Shown here: positions 18,065-25,290 of the stretch, in pieces
How positions within the stretch are numbered: the stretch's first letter is position 1
How the letters are laid out: every line of letters starts with the position of its first letter
NCBI RefSeq assembly: GCF_000829695.1
Contig: NZ_BBNN01000023.1
Location: forward strand, 76,309 to 112,141
DNA length: 35,833 nt
Reading direction: 5' to 3'
From: Streptomyces sp. NBRC 110035
Lineage (GTDB): Bacteria; Actinomycetota; Actinomycetes; Streptomycetales; Streptomycetaceae
The notes under the pieces: model-generated
Databases searched by the model: none
Told to the model about the DNA's origin: nothing
What the model saw: the letters and a program-made list of their open reading frames with translations, nothing else
Program-made: the position numbers and the translations under genes

Positions 18065-18700
18065 ATGGCCTCCACGACCGCGCTCCCGCCCACCGTCGGC
18101 TTCGACCTCGACATGACGCTCATCGACTCCCGGCCCGGCATCCGTGCCTGCTACCAGGCGCTCTCCGAGCGGACCGGAACCCCCATCGACGCCGATCTCG
18201 CCGTCACCCGGCTGGGACCGCCCCTCGCGGACGAGCTGGTCCACTGGTTCCCGGCCGACCGGGTCGACGAGGTGGCCGACCTGTACCGGGCGATGTACCC
18301 GACGTACGCCATCGCCGCCACGCCCGCGCTGCCCGGCGCCCGCGAGGCCATGTCCGCCGTGCGCGAGGCGGGCGGGCGTGCCGTCGTCGTCACCGCGAAG
18401 TACGAGCCGAACGCCAAGCTGCACCTGGCCCACCTCGGCATCGAGCCGGACGCCGTGATCGGCGACCTGTGGGCCGAGCAGAAGGCGCTGGCGCTGCGCG
18501 AGCACGGCGCGGGCGTGTACGTCGGCGACCACGTGGGCGACGTACGCGGCGCGCGGACCGCAGACGCACTGTCCGTCGCCGTCGCCACCGGCCCCTGCGA
18601 CCCCGCGGAACTGCGGGAGGCCGGCGCGGACGTCGTCCTCGCCGACCTGACCGAGTTCCCCCGCTGGTTCTCGGCCTACGCGGCCGGAGTCCGCGCCTGA
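18065..18700 (+). CDS. HAD-superfamily hydrolase, phosphoglycolate-phosphatase-like
   Basis: A 211-residue HAD phosphatase. Motif I is FDLDMTLIDS (nucleophile and acid Asp), a helical cap follows (about residues 25-85), motif II is VVVTAKYEPNAK (Thr), and motif IV is YVGDHVGDVRGAR (Mg-binding Asp pair). The motif III lysine is probably in AEQKALALREHG. Fold and motifs resemble Gph-type phosphatases of small phosphoesters; the substrate is unknown. Start: ATG at 18065, with a -10-like CACAAT ending 7 bp upstream that would make the transcript leaderless; an in-frame ATG nine bases earlier (18056) is the alternative. No ribosome site is visible for either. Confidence 0.9.
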   Translation: MASTTALPPTVGFDLDMTLIDSRPGIRACYQALSERTGTPIDADLAVTRLGPPLADELVHWFPADRVDEVADLYRAMYPTYAIAATPALPGAREAMSAVREAGGRAVVVTAKYEPNAKLHLAHLGIEPDAVIGDLWAEQKALALREHGAGVYVGDHVGDVRGARTADALSVAVATGPCDPAELREAGADVVLADLTEFPRWFSAYAAGVRA

Positions 18701-18911
18701 CGCGCGGCGGCGCGTGCCCGACCCCGGCCCGGCCGAAACGGCGGGGCCGGGGCACCGCCGAGAGCGACGGCCCGGGTCTCGTGCTCCGGGCCGTCCCCCG
18801 ACGTGCCGCCCGACGAGCGCACGTCCGCCCGTGGCCCGCACCCGTGCGGGCCACAGGCGGTCCGTTTCCGTCGGCGGAGCCCGCGCGAGACCAGCAGGCC
18901 GCACGCGTCCG

Positions 18912-19175
18912 TCACGCTCTCGCAGCGCGGCGTCCTCGCGGCATGGGGAGCTTTGCGGTCGGTGCCCTGGGTGGCGGAGAGTTCGGCGAGCCGGGCCTGG
19001 AAGGCAGGCGGCCGCTGCCCGGCGGGTTCCGGTGACCGTCCCACCGTGCGGCGAGTACCTCCTGGACGGCGAATGCGGTGTGGTCGTCGCAGGCCACGAC
19101 CTCCACCACGGCCAGTCCCGGCTCTTCCGCTGCGCTCGCCGCGCGGATCGTCTTCACCAGCTCCGGGTGGTGCAA
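18912..19175 (-). pseudogene. DUF6207-like fragment, degraded
   Basis: The minus-strand frame encodes MHHPELVKTIRAAS then EEPGLAVVEVVACDDH and AFAVQEVLAARW. The second and third stretches match the conserved beginning of small Streptomyces DUF6207 proteins as I remember them. After ARW the usual continuation is missing and the frame becomes Pro/Arg-rich, so the gene is probably frameshifted or truncated about 45 codons in. The first codon of the open frame is TTG; no good ribosome site is seen. Function of the family is unknown. Confidence 0.4.
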
Positions 19176-19536
19176 GGCACGACCTGCACAGAACCATCAG
19201 CACGAAGACGCCGGAACAGCTGTGGCGGAACTTCGGCTGTCGTCGCCGGTGACCGGCCGGGTGAAGCGGTAGCACTGGTTGACTGCTGCCTGCGAGCTTG
19301 AGACGAGGACGGAAACGGTTATCGTGTCGCCCTCACGGACCACGTGCTTGACGTCGGGGGAACCTCAGCCCTCTCCGGCGGCGGGCACGAGGGTGAGTCG
19401 GGCCGGGGCTTCGGGCGGGGTGTCGCCCCTCCCGGCCAGTACGAGGAACGGGAAGGGCAGGGTTGTCGTGCTCCGGCCGTGGAGCGAGGAACTGCCGGAC
19501 CGGACACCGCTCGGATCAGGCAGTTCACGGGCCGCC
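19176..19536. other. Gap without recognised gene
   Basis: About 360 bp between the DUF6207-like fragment and the hairpin at 19537. Short frames exist on both strands but none shows a family-like segment. Composition is slightly lower in GC than the surrounding genes. Confidence 0.3.
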
Positions 19537-19579
19537 CCTGACGGTTGTGCGGGGGAAGAACACCCGCACAACCGTCAGG
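19537..19579 (+). promoter_or_regulatory. Perfect 17-bp hairpin directly before a strong ribosome site
   Basis: Arms 19537-19553 and 19563-19579 (cctgacggttgtgcggg and its exact complement) enclose the 9-base loop ggaagaaca. The distal arm overlaps AGGAGG (19577-19582), which precedes an ATG at 19593 by ten bases. Pairing would partly hide the ribosome site, so this could be an attenuator or a terminator of upstream transcription. It might also be an end structure of the adjacent mobile element. Confidence 0.5.
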
Positions 19580-19592
19580 AGGAACCACCCAC

Positions 19593-19901
19593 ATGCAGAA
19601 CAGGGCCGAGCCCGCCATCGCCCGGCACGACTGGCACTTACGGGCCCTCGCCACAATCCTCCGCGACCACAGGGCGAGCAGAGGCATCCAGGCCGGCAGG
19701 TCCAGGGTGAGCTGGACAATCTTCAGCCAGACCTGGTTCTGGGCGGTGCGGTGCAGGGGGTGCGCAGACTGGTGTCGCGGGCCGCGCGGATCCGGTCCTC
19801 GGCGCGGGCGCGCTGGCGGTGCCGCAGGTCCAGGGCCGCGATCGTGGTGCCGGGGGTGTTCGTGGCGAAGCAGGTCAGACGCATGCCGTCGGCGTCGGTG
19901 A
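19593..19901 (+). pseudogene. 5' end of a truncated gene of unknown function
   Basis: ATG with AGGAGG ten bases upstream. The first 27 or so codons read MQNRAEPAIARHDWHLRALA then TILRDHR, with high third-position GC and one TTA codon. From about 19680 the sequence becomes the reverse complement of IS1380-type transposase, and the plus frame turns into Trp/Cys/Arg-rich shadow to its stop at 19901. I read this as a genuine gene start cut off by the mobile-element remnant. Family not recognised. If expressed, the TTA codon would make it depend on the bldA tRNA. Confidence 0.3.
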
Positions 19902-20405
19902 ACCTCAACTGCGCTCCGGGGTGGGGCCGTTCTCTGCGCACGATCAGCCGCATCCCGACCGGTCGGCCCTTGAGGAGGTTCCCGGCCAGTTCGGCCACCC
20001 AGGCGCCATCGCGCGGCTGGCCGTCGGGTTCGACCGCCGGGGTCCAGGCCCGGTCCGGTACCCGCAGCACAGCGTGGTGGACGGCGTCGGTGGTCGTCCT
20101 ACCGACTGAGCAGGACAGCCACCGGCCGCGTCTGGTGAGCCAGTCCAGGAACTCGTGGGTGCCGCCGGCGGAGTCGGTGCGGATCAGTAGCTGCCTTTGT
20201 ATCCGATACCGGCCAGTGCCTGATCCATGACCCGGGCGTAGCCCGTGGTGCCGGCGTTCTTCGGGTGGAACGACTCGAGGCTGGCACAGACGTAACTGGA
20301 TCGCTGCGGTCCCGACCGGGGTGGTGCGGGAGCAGTCAGGACGCATGCCTCCCAGACGCCCTCAAGCAGGGCGCCTGGGCGCGAGGTGGCGTCAATCCCG
20401 GCCGG
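19680..20405 (-). mobile_element. IS1380-family transposase remnant, frameshifted and truncated
   Basis: Minus-strand peptides match the DDE transposase of IS1380-type elements: SFHPKNAGTTGYARVMDQAL and AGIGYKG in one frame, then QLLIRTDSAGGTHEFLDWL, RERPHPGAQLRFTDADGMRL, TCFATNTPG and RARAEDRIRAARDT in another. The frame change is near 20194, where the first frame runs into a stop. A third frame holds the end (QNQVWLKIVQLTLDLPAWM). Both the N-terminal third and the C-terminus are missing, and I see no terminal inverted repeats or target duplication. It is inactive. Family assignment is from memory of conserved strings. Confidence 0.8.
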
Positions 20406-20864
20406 TCACATCTTTATGCAGTCGGCCTTGTCGTTGAAGGCGCCACCGGTCGGGTAGCCGGCAGTGGAGAAGTTGTAGCAGTAGCCGTTGGTCATGACCA
20501 CGTACGGGTCGGGCAGGCCCGTACGGGCGTCGTGGACCAACACACCGCTCTGAGCGCGGTTCACGCAGCCGGAGCCGGCCTTGTCCCGGAAGTCCCAGTC
20601 CCCGAGCTGCTTGGTCCCCTTGGCGGACCATTGGAGCCGACGCCCCTTGAAGTGCGAGTGCTCCCACAGGCAGACCCACCCGTAGGTGCAGTCGCTGGAA
20701 GCCATGGGACCGAGCTCGCTACTGGCCTTCGCTGGTGCCGCGCCGCCGCCGGTACCTCTCGCGGCTGCCGGGGCGATTGCGGCCAGAGCCTGATCCGATT
20801 CCTCGGCGCCGTCAAAGCAGTGGACCTCACCGCTCGCCACTGTCGACTGGGAGCAGCCGCGCAC
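20406..20864 (-). CDS. Peptidase inhibitor family I36-like protein, signal peptide missing
   Basis: The last ~95 residues (from SSDCTYGWVCLWEHSHFKG to FNDKADCIKM) match Streptomyces proteins of the I36 metalloprotease-inhibitor type, a crystallin-like beta fold with paired cysteines (CTYGWVC, SGCVNR, GYCYN, ADC). These are normally secreted. The open frame from GTG 20864 has STVASGEVHCFDGAEESDQA where mature proteins begin, but no hydrophobic leader, and further upstream the frame runs into sequence that codes on the opposite strand. The N-terminus was probably lost by rearrangement, so export is doubtful. An internal ATG at MASSDC is the alternative start. It abuts the IS1380 remnant. Confidence 0.65.
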   Translation of the reverse strand: MRGCSQSTVASGEVHCFDGAEESDQALAAIAPAAARGTGGGAAPAKASSELGPMASSDCTYGWVCLWEHSHFKGRRLQWSAKGTKQLGDWDFRDKAGSGCVNRAQSGVLVHDARTGLPDPYVVMTNGYCYNFSTAGYPTGGAFNDKADCIKM

Positions 20865-20869
20865 GGTGA

Positions 20870-20983
20870 AGACAGGCCGGCCGCACCCCGCAGGCCACCC
20901 CCGACCACCAGCTCTTCGACCAGCTCCTGCAGAAATCCCCCCAGTGGTTGACCGCAGCCCGCACCGCCGGCGTCGTACGGTGA
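20870..20983 (+). pseudogene. 3' end of an unrecognised gene
   Basis: A plus-strand frame opens after a stop at 20867 and encodes TPQATPDHQLFDQLLQK then SPQWLTAARTAGVVR and a TGA at 20981-20983. Nearly every codon ends in G or C, which indicates genuine coding history, but there is no start codon and the upstream part is gone. It abuts the broken N-terminus of the I36-like gene head to head, consistent with a deletion joining two gene fragments. Confidence 0.3.
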
Positions 20984-21111
20984 CCCCTCCCAGGCAGCGC
21001 CGGCGGACCTGCCCTGCCGCCGGTCACACTGCCGCACAGGGTCTGTCGTCGGCGCCACCGAACCCAAACGGGTCAAGCGGTCACCAAAGCCCTAAGTCAC
21101 CGGCACCGGGG

Positions 21112-21369
21112 CTAGGCCCGCTTCGTGGCGGCGCGGGCCTGACGGCGTCCCGCCGCGGCCGACCGCAGCACGCCGGCGCCCGCCATCAGGAATCCGACAC
21201 CCATGAGCATGCTCAGTACGAACATGTACGTCGGAAAGGCGTCGATTCCGAGGAACAACGGTGCCACCGTGACCAGAGTGGCCACAGCGCCGATGAGGAA
21301 GACGATGCCGCCGGCACGGACCAGGCCGTCTCCGGGAGCCGGGGAATTCGCTTGGGTTTTGTCAGCCAC
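21112..21369 (-). CDS. Small two-span membrane protein
   Basis: An 85-residue protein starting GTG at 21369 (VADKTQANSPAPGDGL), followed by two hydrophobic segments (GIVFLIGAVATLVTVAPLFLG and TYMFVLSMLMGVGFLMAGAGV) and a basic tail RRQARAATKRA. Typical of uncharacterised conserved Streptomyces membrane proteins next to cold-shock genes. No ribosome site is seen; instead TACCCT ends six bases before the GTG with TTGTTC 15 bp further up, so the mRNA may be leaderless. Divergent from the cold-shock gene. Confidence 0.75.
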   Translation of the reverse strand: MADKTQANSPAPGDGLVRAGGIVFLIGAVATLVTVAPLFLGIDAFPTYMFVLSMLMGVGFLMAGAGVLRSAAAGRRQARAATKRA

Positions 21370-21414
21370 CCGACCAGGGTAGTTCCTGGCGCGAGGGAAC
21401 AACCCGGCGACGTC

Positions 21415-21442
21415 TTGTCACCGGCCCGAAGACCACTAGCCT
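21415..21442 (+). promoter_or_regulatory. Promoter of the cold-shock gene
   Basis: TTGTCA (21415-21420) and TAGCCT (21437-21442) with a 16-bp spacer fit a vegetative sigma promoter of Streptomyces. Transcription would begin near 21449, giving an untranslated leader of about 85 nt before the GTG at 21533, and long leaders are common in cold-shock mRNAs. Confidence 0.5.
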
Positions 21443-21532
21443 TGGTTGCGGCGGGTCACCGGGGCCCGCCTGAGTGCTATCAAGAGCCGTTTCCGAAGCA
21501 GTTTTCCGACGAGTACGAGGACGAGGACGGTC

Positions 21533-21916
21533 GTGCCCACCGGCAAAGTCAAGTGGTTCAACAGTGAGAAGGGCTTCGGCTTTCTCTCCCGTGACGACGG
21601 CGGGGACGTCTTCGTCCATTCCTCGGTGCTCCCCGCCGGCCTTGAGACGCTGAAGCCGGGCCAGCGCGTCGAGTTCGGCGTGGTCGCCGGGCAGCGCGGT
21701 GACCAGGCCCTGTCCCTGACCGTCATCGACCCGACCCCGTCGGTCGCGGCGGCCCAGCGCAAGAAGCCCGACGAGCTGGCCTCCATCGTCCAGGATTTGA
21801 CGACCCTGCTGGAGAACATCACACCGATGCTGGAGAGGGGCCGTTATCCGGAGCGCACCTCCGGGAAGCAGATCGCCGGCCTTCTGCGCGCCGTCGCCGA
21901 CCAGCTGGACGTCTAG
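21533..21916 (+). CDS. Cold-shock domain protein with C-terminal extension
   Basis: A 127-residue protein. Residues 1-65 are a cold-shock domain with RNP1 KGFGFL and RNP2 DVFVHSS preceded by GKVKWFNSEKG, so it binds single-stranded RNA or DNA. The remaining ~60 residues are a helical extension (KKPDELASIVQDLTTLLENI, GKQIAGLLRAVADQLDV) that ordinary 67-residue cold-shock proteins lack and that recurs in one Streptomyces paralogue type. GTG start at 21533 with AGGA in gaggacggtc upstream. Probably an RNA chaperone. Confidence 0.93.
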   Translation: MPTGKVKWFNSEKGFGFLSRDDGGDVFVHSSVLPAGLETLKPGQRVEFGVVAGQRGDQALSLTVIDPTPSVAAAQRKKPDELASIVQDLTTLLENITPMLERGRYPERTSGKQIAGLLRAVADQLDV

Positions 21917-22381
21917 AAGTGCCCTGAGGTTCCCGCTCCGGCCGCCCGGGTCGTCCAGGTCCGTGCGGAAACACCGACCGGGCCGCACCGGGAGGGTCCG
22001 GGCGCGTTTTCAGGATCGTCAGAAGATTTCCGGGACGTGGGGCGAACGTCCCGCCCTTCGGGCGAACGGCGCCGCTTTCGCCACACGTCCCGCCCCCGGC
22101 CCGGTGACTCGACGTTTCTGCTGGTGGCGTGGCGTCCAGGAGGTACCCGGACGCCACGTCCCGGGCAGGTCGGTCCCGAGCCGGGCGGGCAGCGGTGACG
22201 TCCGGCAGACGTCGGCTGTCGGCTGTTCACGAGCTTCCGGCCCGGAGGGGACGAGCCCTCCGTACCGCCCGGAGCAGGGCGGTGCGCGCTCCTGGCGCGT
22301 CGACGCGCGCCCCGCTGCGGGCCTCCGTCCAGGGACGGCTGTCCACCGGGCCCGGGGAACTCACTCACCCGCGTCGGCGGA
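21917..22381. other. Structured intergenic region behind the cold-shock gene
   Basis: 465 bp without a credible gene between convergent genes. Two strong inverted repeats: 22032-22046 with 22077-22091 (14 of 15 pairs) enclosing a further cgccc-ttc-gggcg hairpin, and 22129-22137 with 22149-22157 (9 of 9, extendable by three more pairs including one G-U) whose loop carries aggagg. The motif acgtcc recurs several times here. The first may terminate the cold-shock mRNA. Confidence 0.5.
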
Positions 22382-23041
22382 TCAGGACGTGGTCCCCAGC
22401 CCCGTGTCCCGTGCCAGCAGCGCCGCCTGCACCCGGTTCTCGCACTGCAACTTCGTCAGGATCCGGCTGACATACGTCTTCACCGTCGCCTCGCTCACAT
22501 GGATCCGTTCGCCGGCGTCGGCGTTGGACAGCCCCTCACCGAGCAGTCCGAGCACCTCGAGCTCCCGCTCGGTCAGCGTCTCCAGACGCCGCCGCGCTGC
22601 CTCACCGCGCGCCGCGGCCTGCCCCGACGCGAGCGAGTCGACCACGTGCCGGGTGGCGGCCGGCGACAGATACGCGTCTCCGGCCGCGGCCGCCCGCACC
22701 GCCTGGATCAGCTCGCCCGGCGCCGAGTCCTTCAGGAGGAATCCGGCGCTGCCATGGCCCAGTGCGCGCAGCACGTTCTCCCGCTCGCCGAAGGTCGTCA
22801 GGATCAGCGGCCGGACGGACGGCGCGGCCCGCCGCAGCTCGGCCAGCGCGGACAGCCCGTCCAGCACGGGCATCTGGATGTCGAGCAGGGCCACGTCGAC
22901 GGCGTGCGCCCGGGCCAGGTCGACCGCCTCGCGGCCGTTGCCGGCCTCCGCCACGACGTCGATGTCCTCGGCGGAGGTGAGGATCATCCGGATGCCTGCC
23001 CGGATGAGCGGTTCGTCGTCCGCGACGAGGACCCTGATCAC
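22382..23041 (-). CDS. NarL/LuxR-family response regulator
   Basis: A 219-residue response regulator. Receiver domain with Asp8, Asp9 and phospho-acceptor Asp54 (VALLDIQMPVLDG), Thr-containing LILTTFGE, and Lys in FLLKDSAP; C-terminal LuxR-type helix-turn-helix (about 155-212: LTERELEVLGLLGEGLSNADAGERIHVSEATVKTYVSRI, here in pieces LTERELEVLGLLGEG and VSEATVKTYVSRILTKL). GTG start at 23041 with AGGAG five or six bases upstream. Encoded just downstream of its likely cognate kinase, same strand, 114 bp apart. Targets unknown. Confidence 0.93.
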   Translation of the reverse strand: MIRVLVADDEPLIRAGIRMILTSAEDIDVVAEAGNGREAVDLARAHAVDVALLDIQMPVLDGLSALAELRRAAPSVRPLILTTFGERENVLRALGHGSAGFLLKDSAPGELIQAVRAAAAGDAYLSPAATRHVVDSLASGQAAARGEAARRRLETLTERELEVLGLLGEGLSNADAGERIHVSEATVKTYVSRILTKLQCENRVQAALLARDTGLGTTS

Positions 23042-23078
23042 AGCTCTCCTGCAAGGCTTCCGGTGACAACGAGCAAGG

Positions 23079-23117
23079 CGACCGCCGCGTCACCGTCTCC
23101 GAACGGCGCGGCGGTCG
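23079..23117 (-). terminator. Hairpin between kinase and response regulator genes
   Basis: Perfect 11-bp inverted repeat, cgaccgccgcg (23079-23089) and its complement (23107-23117), with a 17-nt loop. Located in the 114-bp intergenic space of the two-component operon. No U-run follows. It may act as a partial terminator or processing site that sets the ratio of kinase to regulator. Confidence 0.4.
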
Positions 23118-23155
23118 AACGCTCAACCATACTCAAGGCACGTCACGCTCCACGC

Positions 23156-24889
23156 CTATGACTTGACCACGTAGGACTTCTTCTGGACCAGCTCCCCGTC
23201 CCGGAAGCAGAAGCGGAAGACGGGCTCCTCGTCCAGGCCGTCCGGCATCTCCGACGACAGGAGGACCAGGCACGTCGCGCCCTTCGGTTCCGCGGGCCCC
23301 CCGGCGTCCAGACCCTCGGTCAGGAACGACCTGCCGTCCGGCAGTTCGCCCCGCACGGCCGACTCGGCATCGCCCACCCGCACCGAGTGGTAGACCGACG
23401 GTTCGATCATGGCCTTGCCGCTCTCCTCCACCAGTTCGCGGATCCCCACGACGGCCAGCACCCCGAGAACGACGGCAACCAGCAGTGCGCTGCCGCACCC
23501 GATCACGAGACCCTTCCTCCTGCTTCCCATGGCGATGTCGAGCTCCTTCTGCCTGTCGGGCGGACCGGACCAGTCGATGACCGCTCCACCGTCGCCGGAC
23601 AGCACCCCGTCGCTCTGCCCCCGGAAGTCGTTCTCCGCATCGACGAATGTCGTTGCGGCCCGCCCCGAGCCGGCCCGCCCCGGGGCGCCGTCCGGCGCGT
23701 GCGGCTGCTGGGGCCCGTACGGCAGTACGCCCGCGACCCGGAAACCGCCGCCGGCCGCCGGCCCGGCGTGCACCATGCCGCCGACCAGCCGGGCCCGCTC
23801 CTCCAGCCCGGTCAGCCCCTGCCCTCCGCTCACCACGAGCCGCTCACCACCGGCCGTCGCGGGCACCGGCCCGTTGGCGACCTCGGCGACCAGTGAGTCC
23901 GGCTCGTAGCGCAGTTCCACGACGACCGAGGCCCCCGGTGCGTGCTTCAACGCGTTGGTCAACGCCTCCTGCACGATCCTGTACGCCGCATGGTCCGCAG
24001 CGGGAGCCAGCGGCCGTGCCTCGCCCGTGCGCCGCAGTTCCACGGCCGCACCCGCGCCCCGCGACGCCTCCACCAGGCCGTCGATCCCCGCCACGCCCCG
24101 GGCCGCGGGCCCCGCGTCGTCCTCACGCTCCCGCGCCTGCGTGCCGTCGCGCAGGATGCCGACGGCCTCGCGCAGTTCGTGCATCGCCGCCCTGGCAGCC
24201 TCCCGCAGTACCCCGACCGCCTCGCGCTGACTGCTCGTCAGGTCCCGGTCCACCTCCAGCGCGCCCGTGTGCACGGCGATCAGCGCCAGCTGGTGGCCGA
24301 GGCTGTCGTGCATGTCCTGGGCTATCCGCTGCCGCTCCCGCAGGCGCGCGTGGGACGCGATCATCTCGCGTTCACGCAGCAGCCGGGCGTTGTGCTCGTG
24401 CAACGCGTGCAGGAGCGTGCGTCGTTGGGTGCGGTAGCGGCCGGCGAGGCCGGGCACGACGGCCGTCGCCAGGAACGCGAGCGTGACGAACAGCAGCACG
24501 TGCAGCGCGGACAGGGCGGACATCTCCTGCTGGGCGGACAGCCCCGCATAGAGCACGTACGAGGCCGCGAACGACGCGAGCGCCCGCCGCGGCGCCGCGA
24601 TCCTCGGGCCCGCCGACCAGCCCGCGACCGTCAGCAGAACCCAGAAACCGCTGAGCACGCCGGCGACCGCGCCCGTGAGCACCAGCACGCTCGCCGGGAA
24701 CACCCGCCGCAGCACAGACATCACGGCGGCTGCCACTGCCACGGCGGCCATCCACGGTGTGCCGTCACCCCGCACGCTCAGCGCCGCCGACAGGGCCACC
24801 ACCAGGGCCAGGACCACCTCGGCGACGATCCGGCGCCGGGACCACAGGTCCGCCACGACCAGGTGTTTCCAGACGTCACGGGCCGTCAT
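23156..24889 (-). CDS. Sensor histidine kinase with extra C-terminal membrane-anchored domain
   Basis: A 577-residue protein. Residues 1-160 hold several membrane helices (VVLALVVALSAALSV, WMAAVAVAAAVMSVL, VLVLTGAVAGVLSGFWVLL, LHVLLFVTLAFLATAVVPGL). The HisKA_3 domain has His194 in DMHDSLGHQ, and the HATPase shows EALTNALKHAPG and GGQGLTGLEERARLVGG. Usual NarX/DegS-type kinases would stop soon after FRVAGVLPYG. Here the frame continues for about 200 more residues with coding-type codon use: a linker (FVDAENDFRGQSDG), a membrane helix (LVIGCGSALLVAVVLGVLAVVGI), and a small domain with VRVGDAESAVRGELPDG and VFRFCFRDGELVQKKSYVVKS. An ATG at MGSRRKG has AAGGAG 12 bases upstream, so part may be made separately. 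Start 24889 has no ribosome site; GTG 24901, six bases after TACCGT, would be leaderless. Confidence 0.85.
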   Translation of the reverse strand: MTARDVWKHLVVADLWSRRRIVAEVVLALVVALSAALSVRGDGTPWMAAVAVAAAVMSVLRRVFPASVLVLTGAVAGVLSGFWVLLTVAGWSAGPRIAAPRRALASFAASYVLYAGLSAQQEMSALSALHVLLFVTLAFLATAVVPGLAGRYRTQRRTLLHALHEHNARLLREREMIASHARLRERQRIAQDMHDSLGHQLALIAVHTGALEVDRDLTSSQREAVGVLREAARAAMHELREAVGILRDGTQAREREDDAGPAARGVAGIDGLVEASRGAGAAVELRRTGEARPLAPAADHAAYRIVQEALTNALKHAPGASVVVELRYEPDSLVAEVANGPVPATAGGERLVVSGGQGLTGLEERARLVGGMVHAGPAAGGGFRVAGVLPYGPQQPHAPDGAPGRAGSGRAATTFVDAENDFRGQSDGVLSGDGGAVIDWSGPPDRQKELDIAMGSRRKGLVIGCGSALLVAVVLGVLAVVGIRELVEESGKAMIEPSVYHSVRVGDAESAVRGELPDGRSFLTEGLDAGGPAEPKGATCLVLLSSEMPDGLDEEPVFRFCFRDGELVQKKSYVVKS

Positions 24890-25027
24890 CGTCACATTCA
24901 CACGCCAACGGTAGGTGTCAACGCCCTTGCGTGAAGCATCCGTTCGTCGCACCGGCATCCAACGAAAGTCGCACCGTCCGGCCGCGCGGGCAGCGGCCGA
25001 CGGCGACGGCGCGGGTCTCCACGGCGG

Positions 25028-25225
25028 CACCTGCCCTTCACCGATTTCGTGCCGTCCGTGTGGCCGTACCACTTCGATCCCACCCAGGGCGACAAGCGGT
25101 TGACGGCGGTCGACAAGAAGTTCGGGCTGCGCGACCGGTACCGGCTCGACATCGCGTCCCCCGGCCTCGACCGCCGCCTCGCCCTCGCACAGACCGTGGC
25201 GCTGGACGCGCCGCAGTCGCGCTGA
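25028..25225 (+). pseudogene. C-terminal remnant of an unrecognised protein
   Basis: A plus-strand frame with strong third-position GC bias encodes HLPFTDFVPSVWPYHFDP, TQGDKRLTAVDKKFGLRD and RYRLDIASPGLDRRLALAQ, ending TGA at 25223-25225. There is no plausible start, and upstream the frame loses coding character near the promoter of the divergent kinase. I take it to be the last 65 codons of a gene whose front was replaced. Its stop touches the large palindromic terminator. Family not recognised. Confidence 0.4.
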
Positions 25226-25282
25226 CGGAAAAACCCGGGCTGCGCCGCCCGGCGCCGGGCGGCGCAGCCCGGGTTTTTCCGT
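25225..25282. terminator. 58-bp perfect palindrome, bidirectional terminator
   Basis: Arms 25225-25253 and 25254-25282 are exact reverse complements, 29 bp each, without a loop spacer. Each arm carries five A or T outside a GC core (aaaaacccgggctgcgcc), so on either strand the transcript gets a GC-rich hairpin followed by U residues. It lies between the tail of the plus-strand remnant and the 3' end of mqnD, and would stop transcription from both sides. Confidence 0.9.
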
Positions 25283-25290
25283 GCCCGTGC

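Noticed and set aside
21963..23066. Plus-strand frame across the gap behind the cold-shock gene and the response regulator
   Set aside because: Mostly the shadow of the regulator gene; the intergenic part is Arg/Pro/Ser-rich without homology-like segments or a good start.
24914..24921. TTGACA (minus strand) as the -35 box of the kinase promoter
   Set aside because: It is a perfect consensus match, but no convincing -10 lies 16-18 bp downstream. The alternative pair TTCACG/TACCGT, giving a leaderless GTG at 24901, fits at least as well, so I did not list a promoter.
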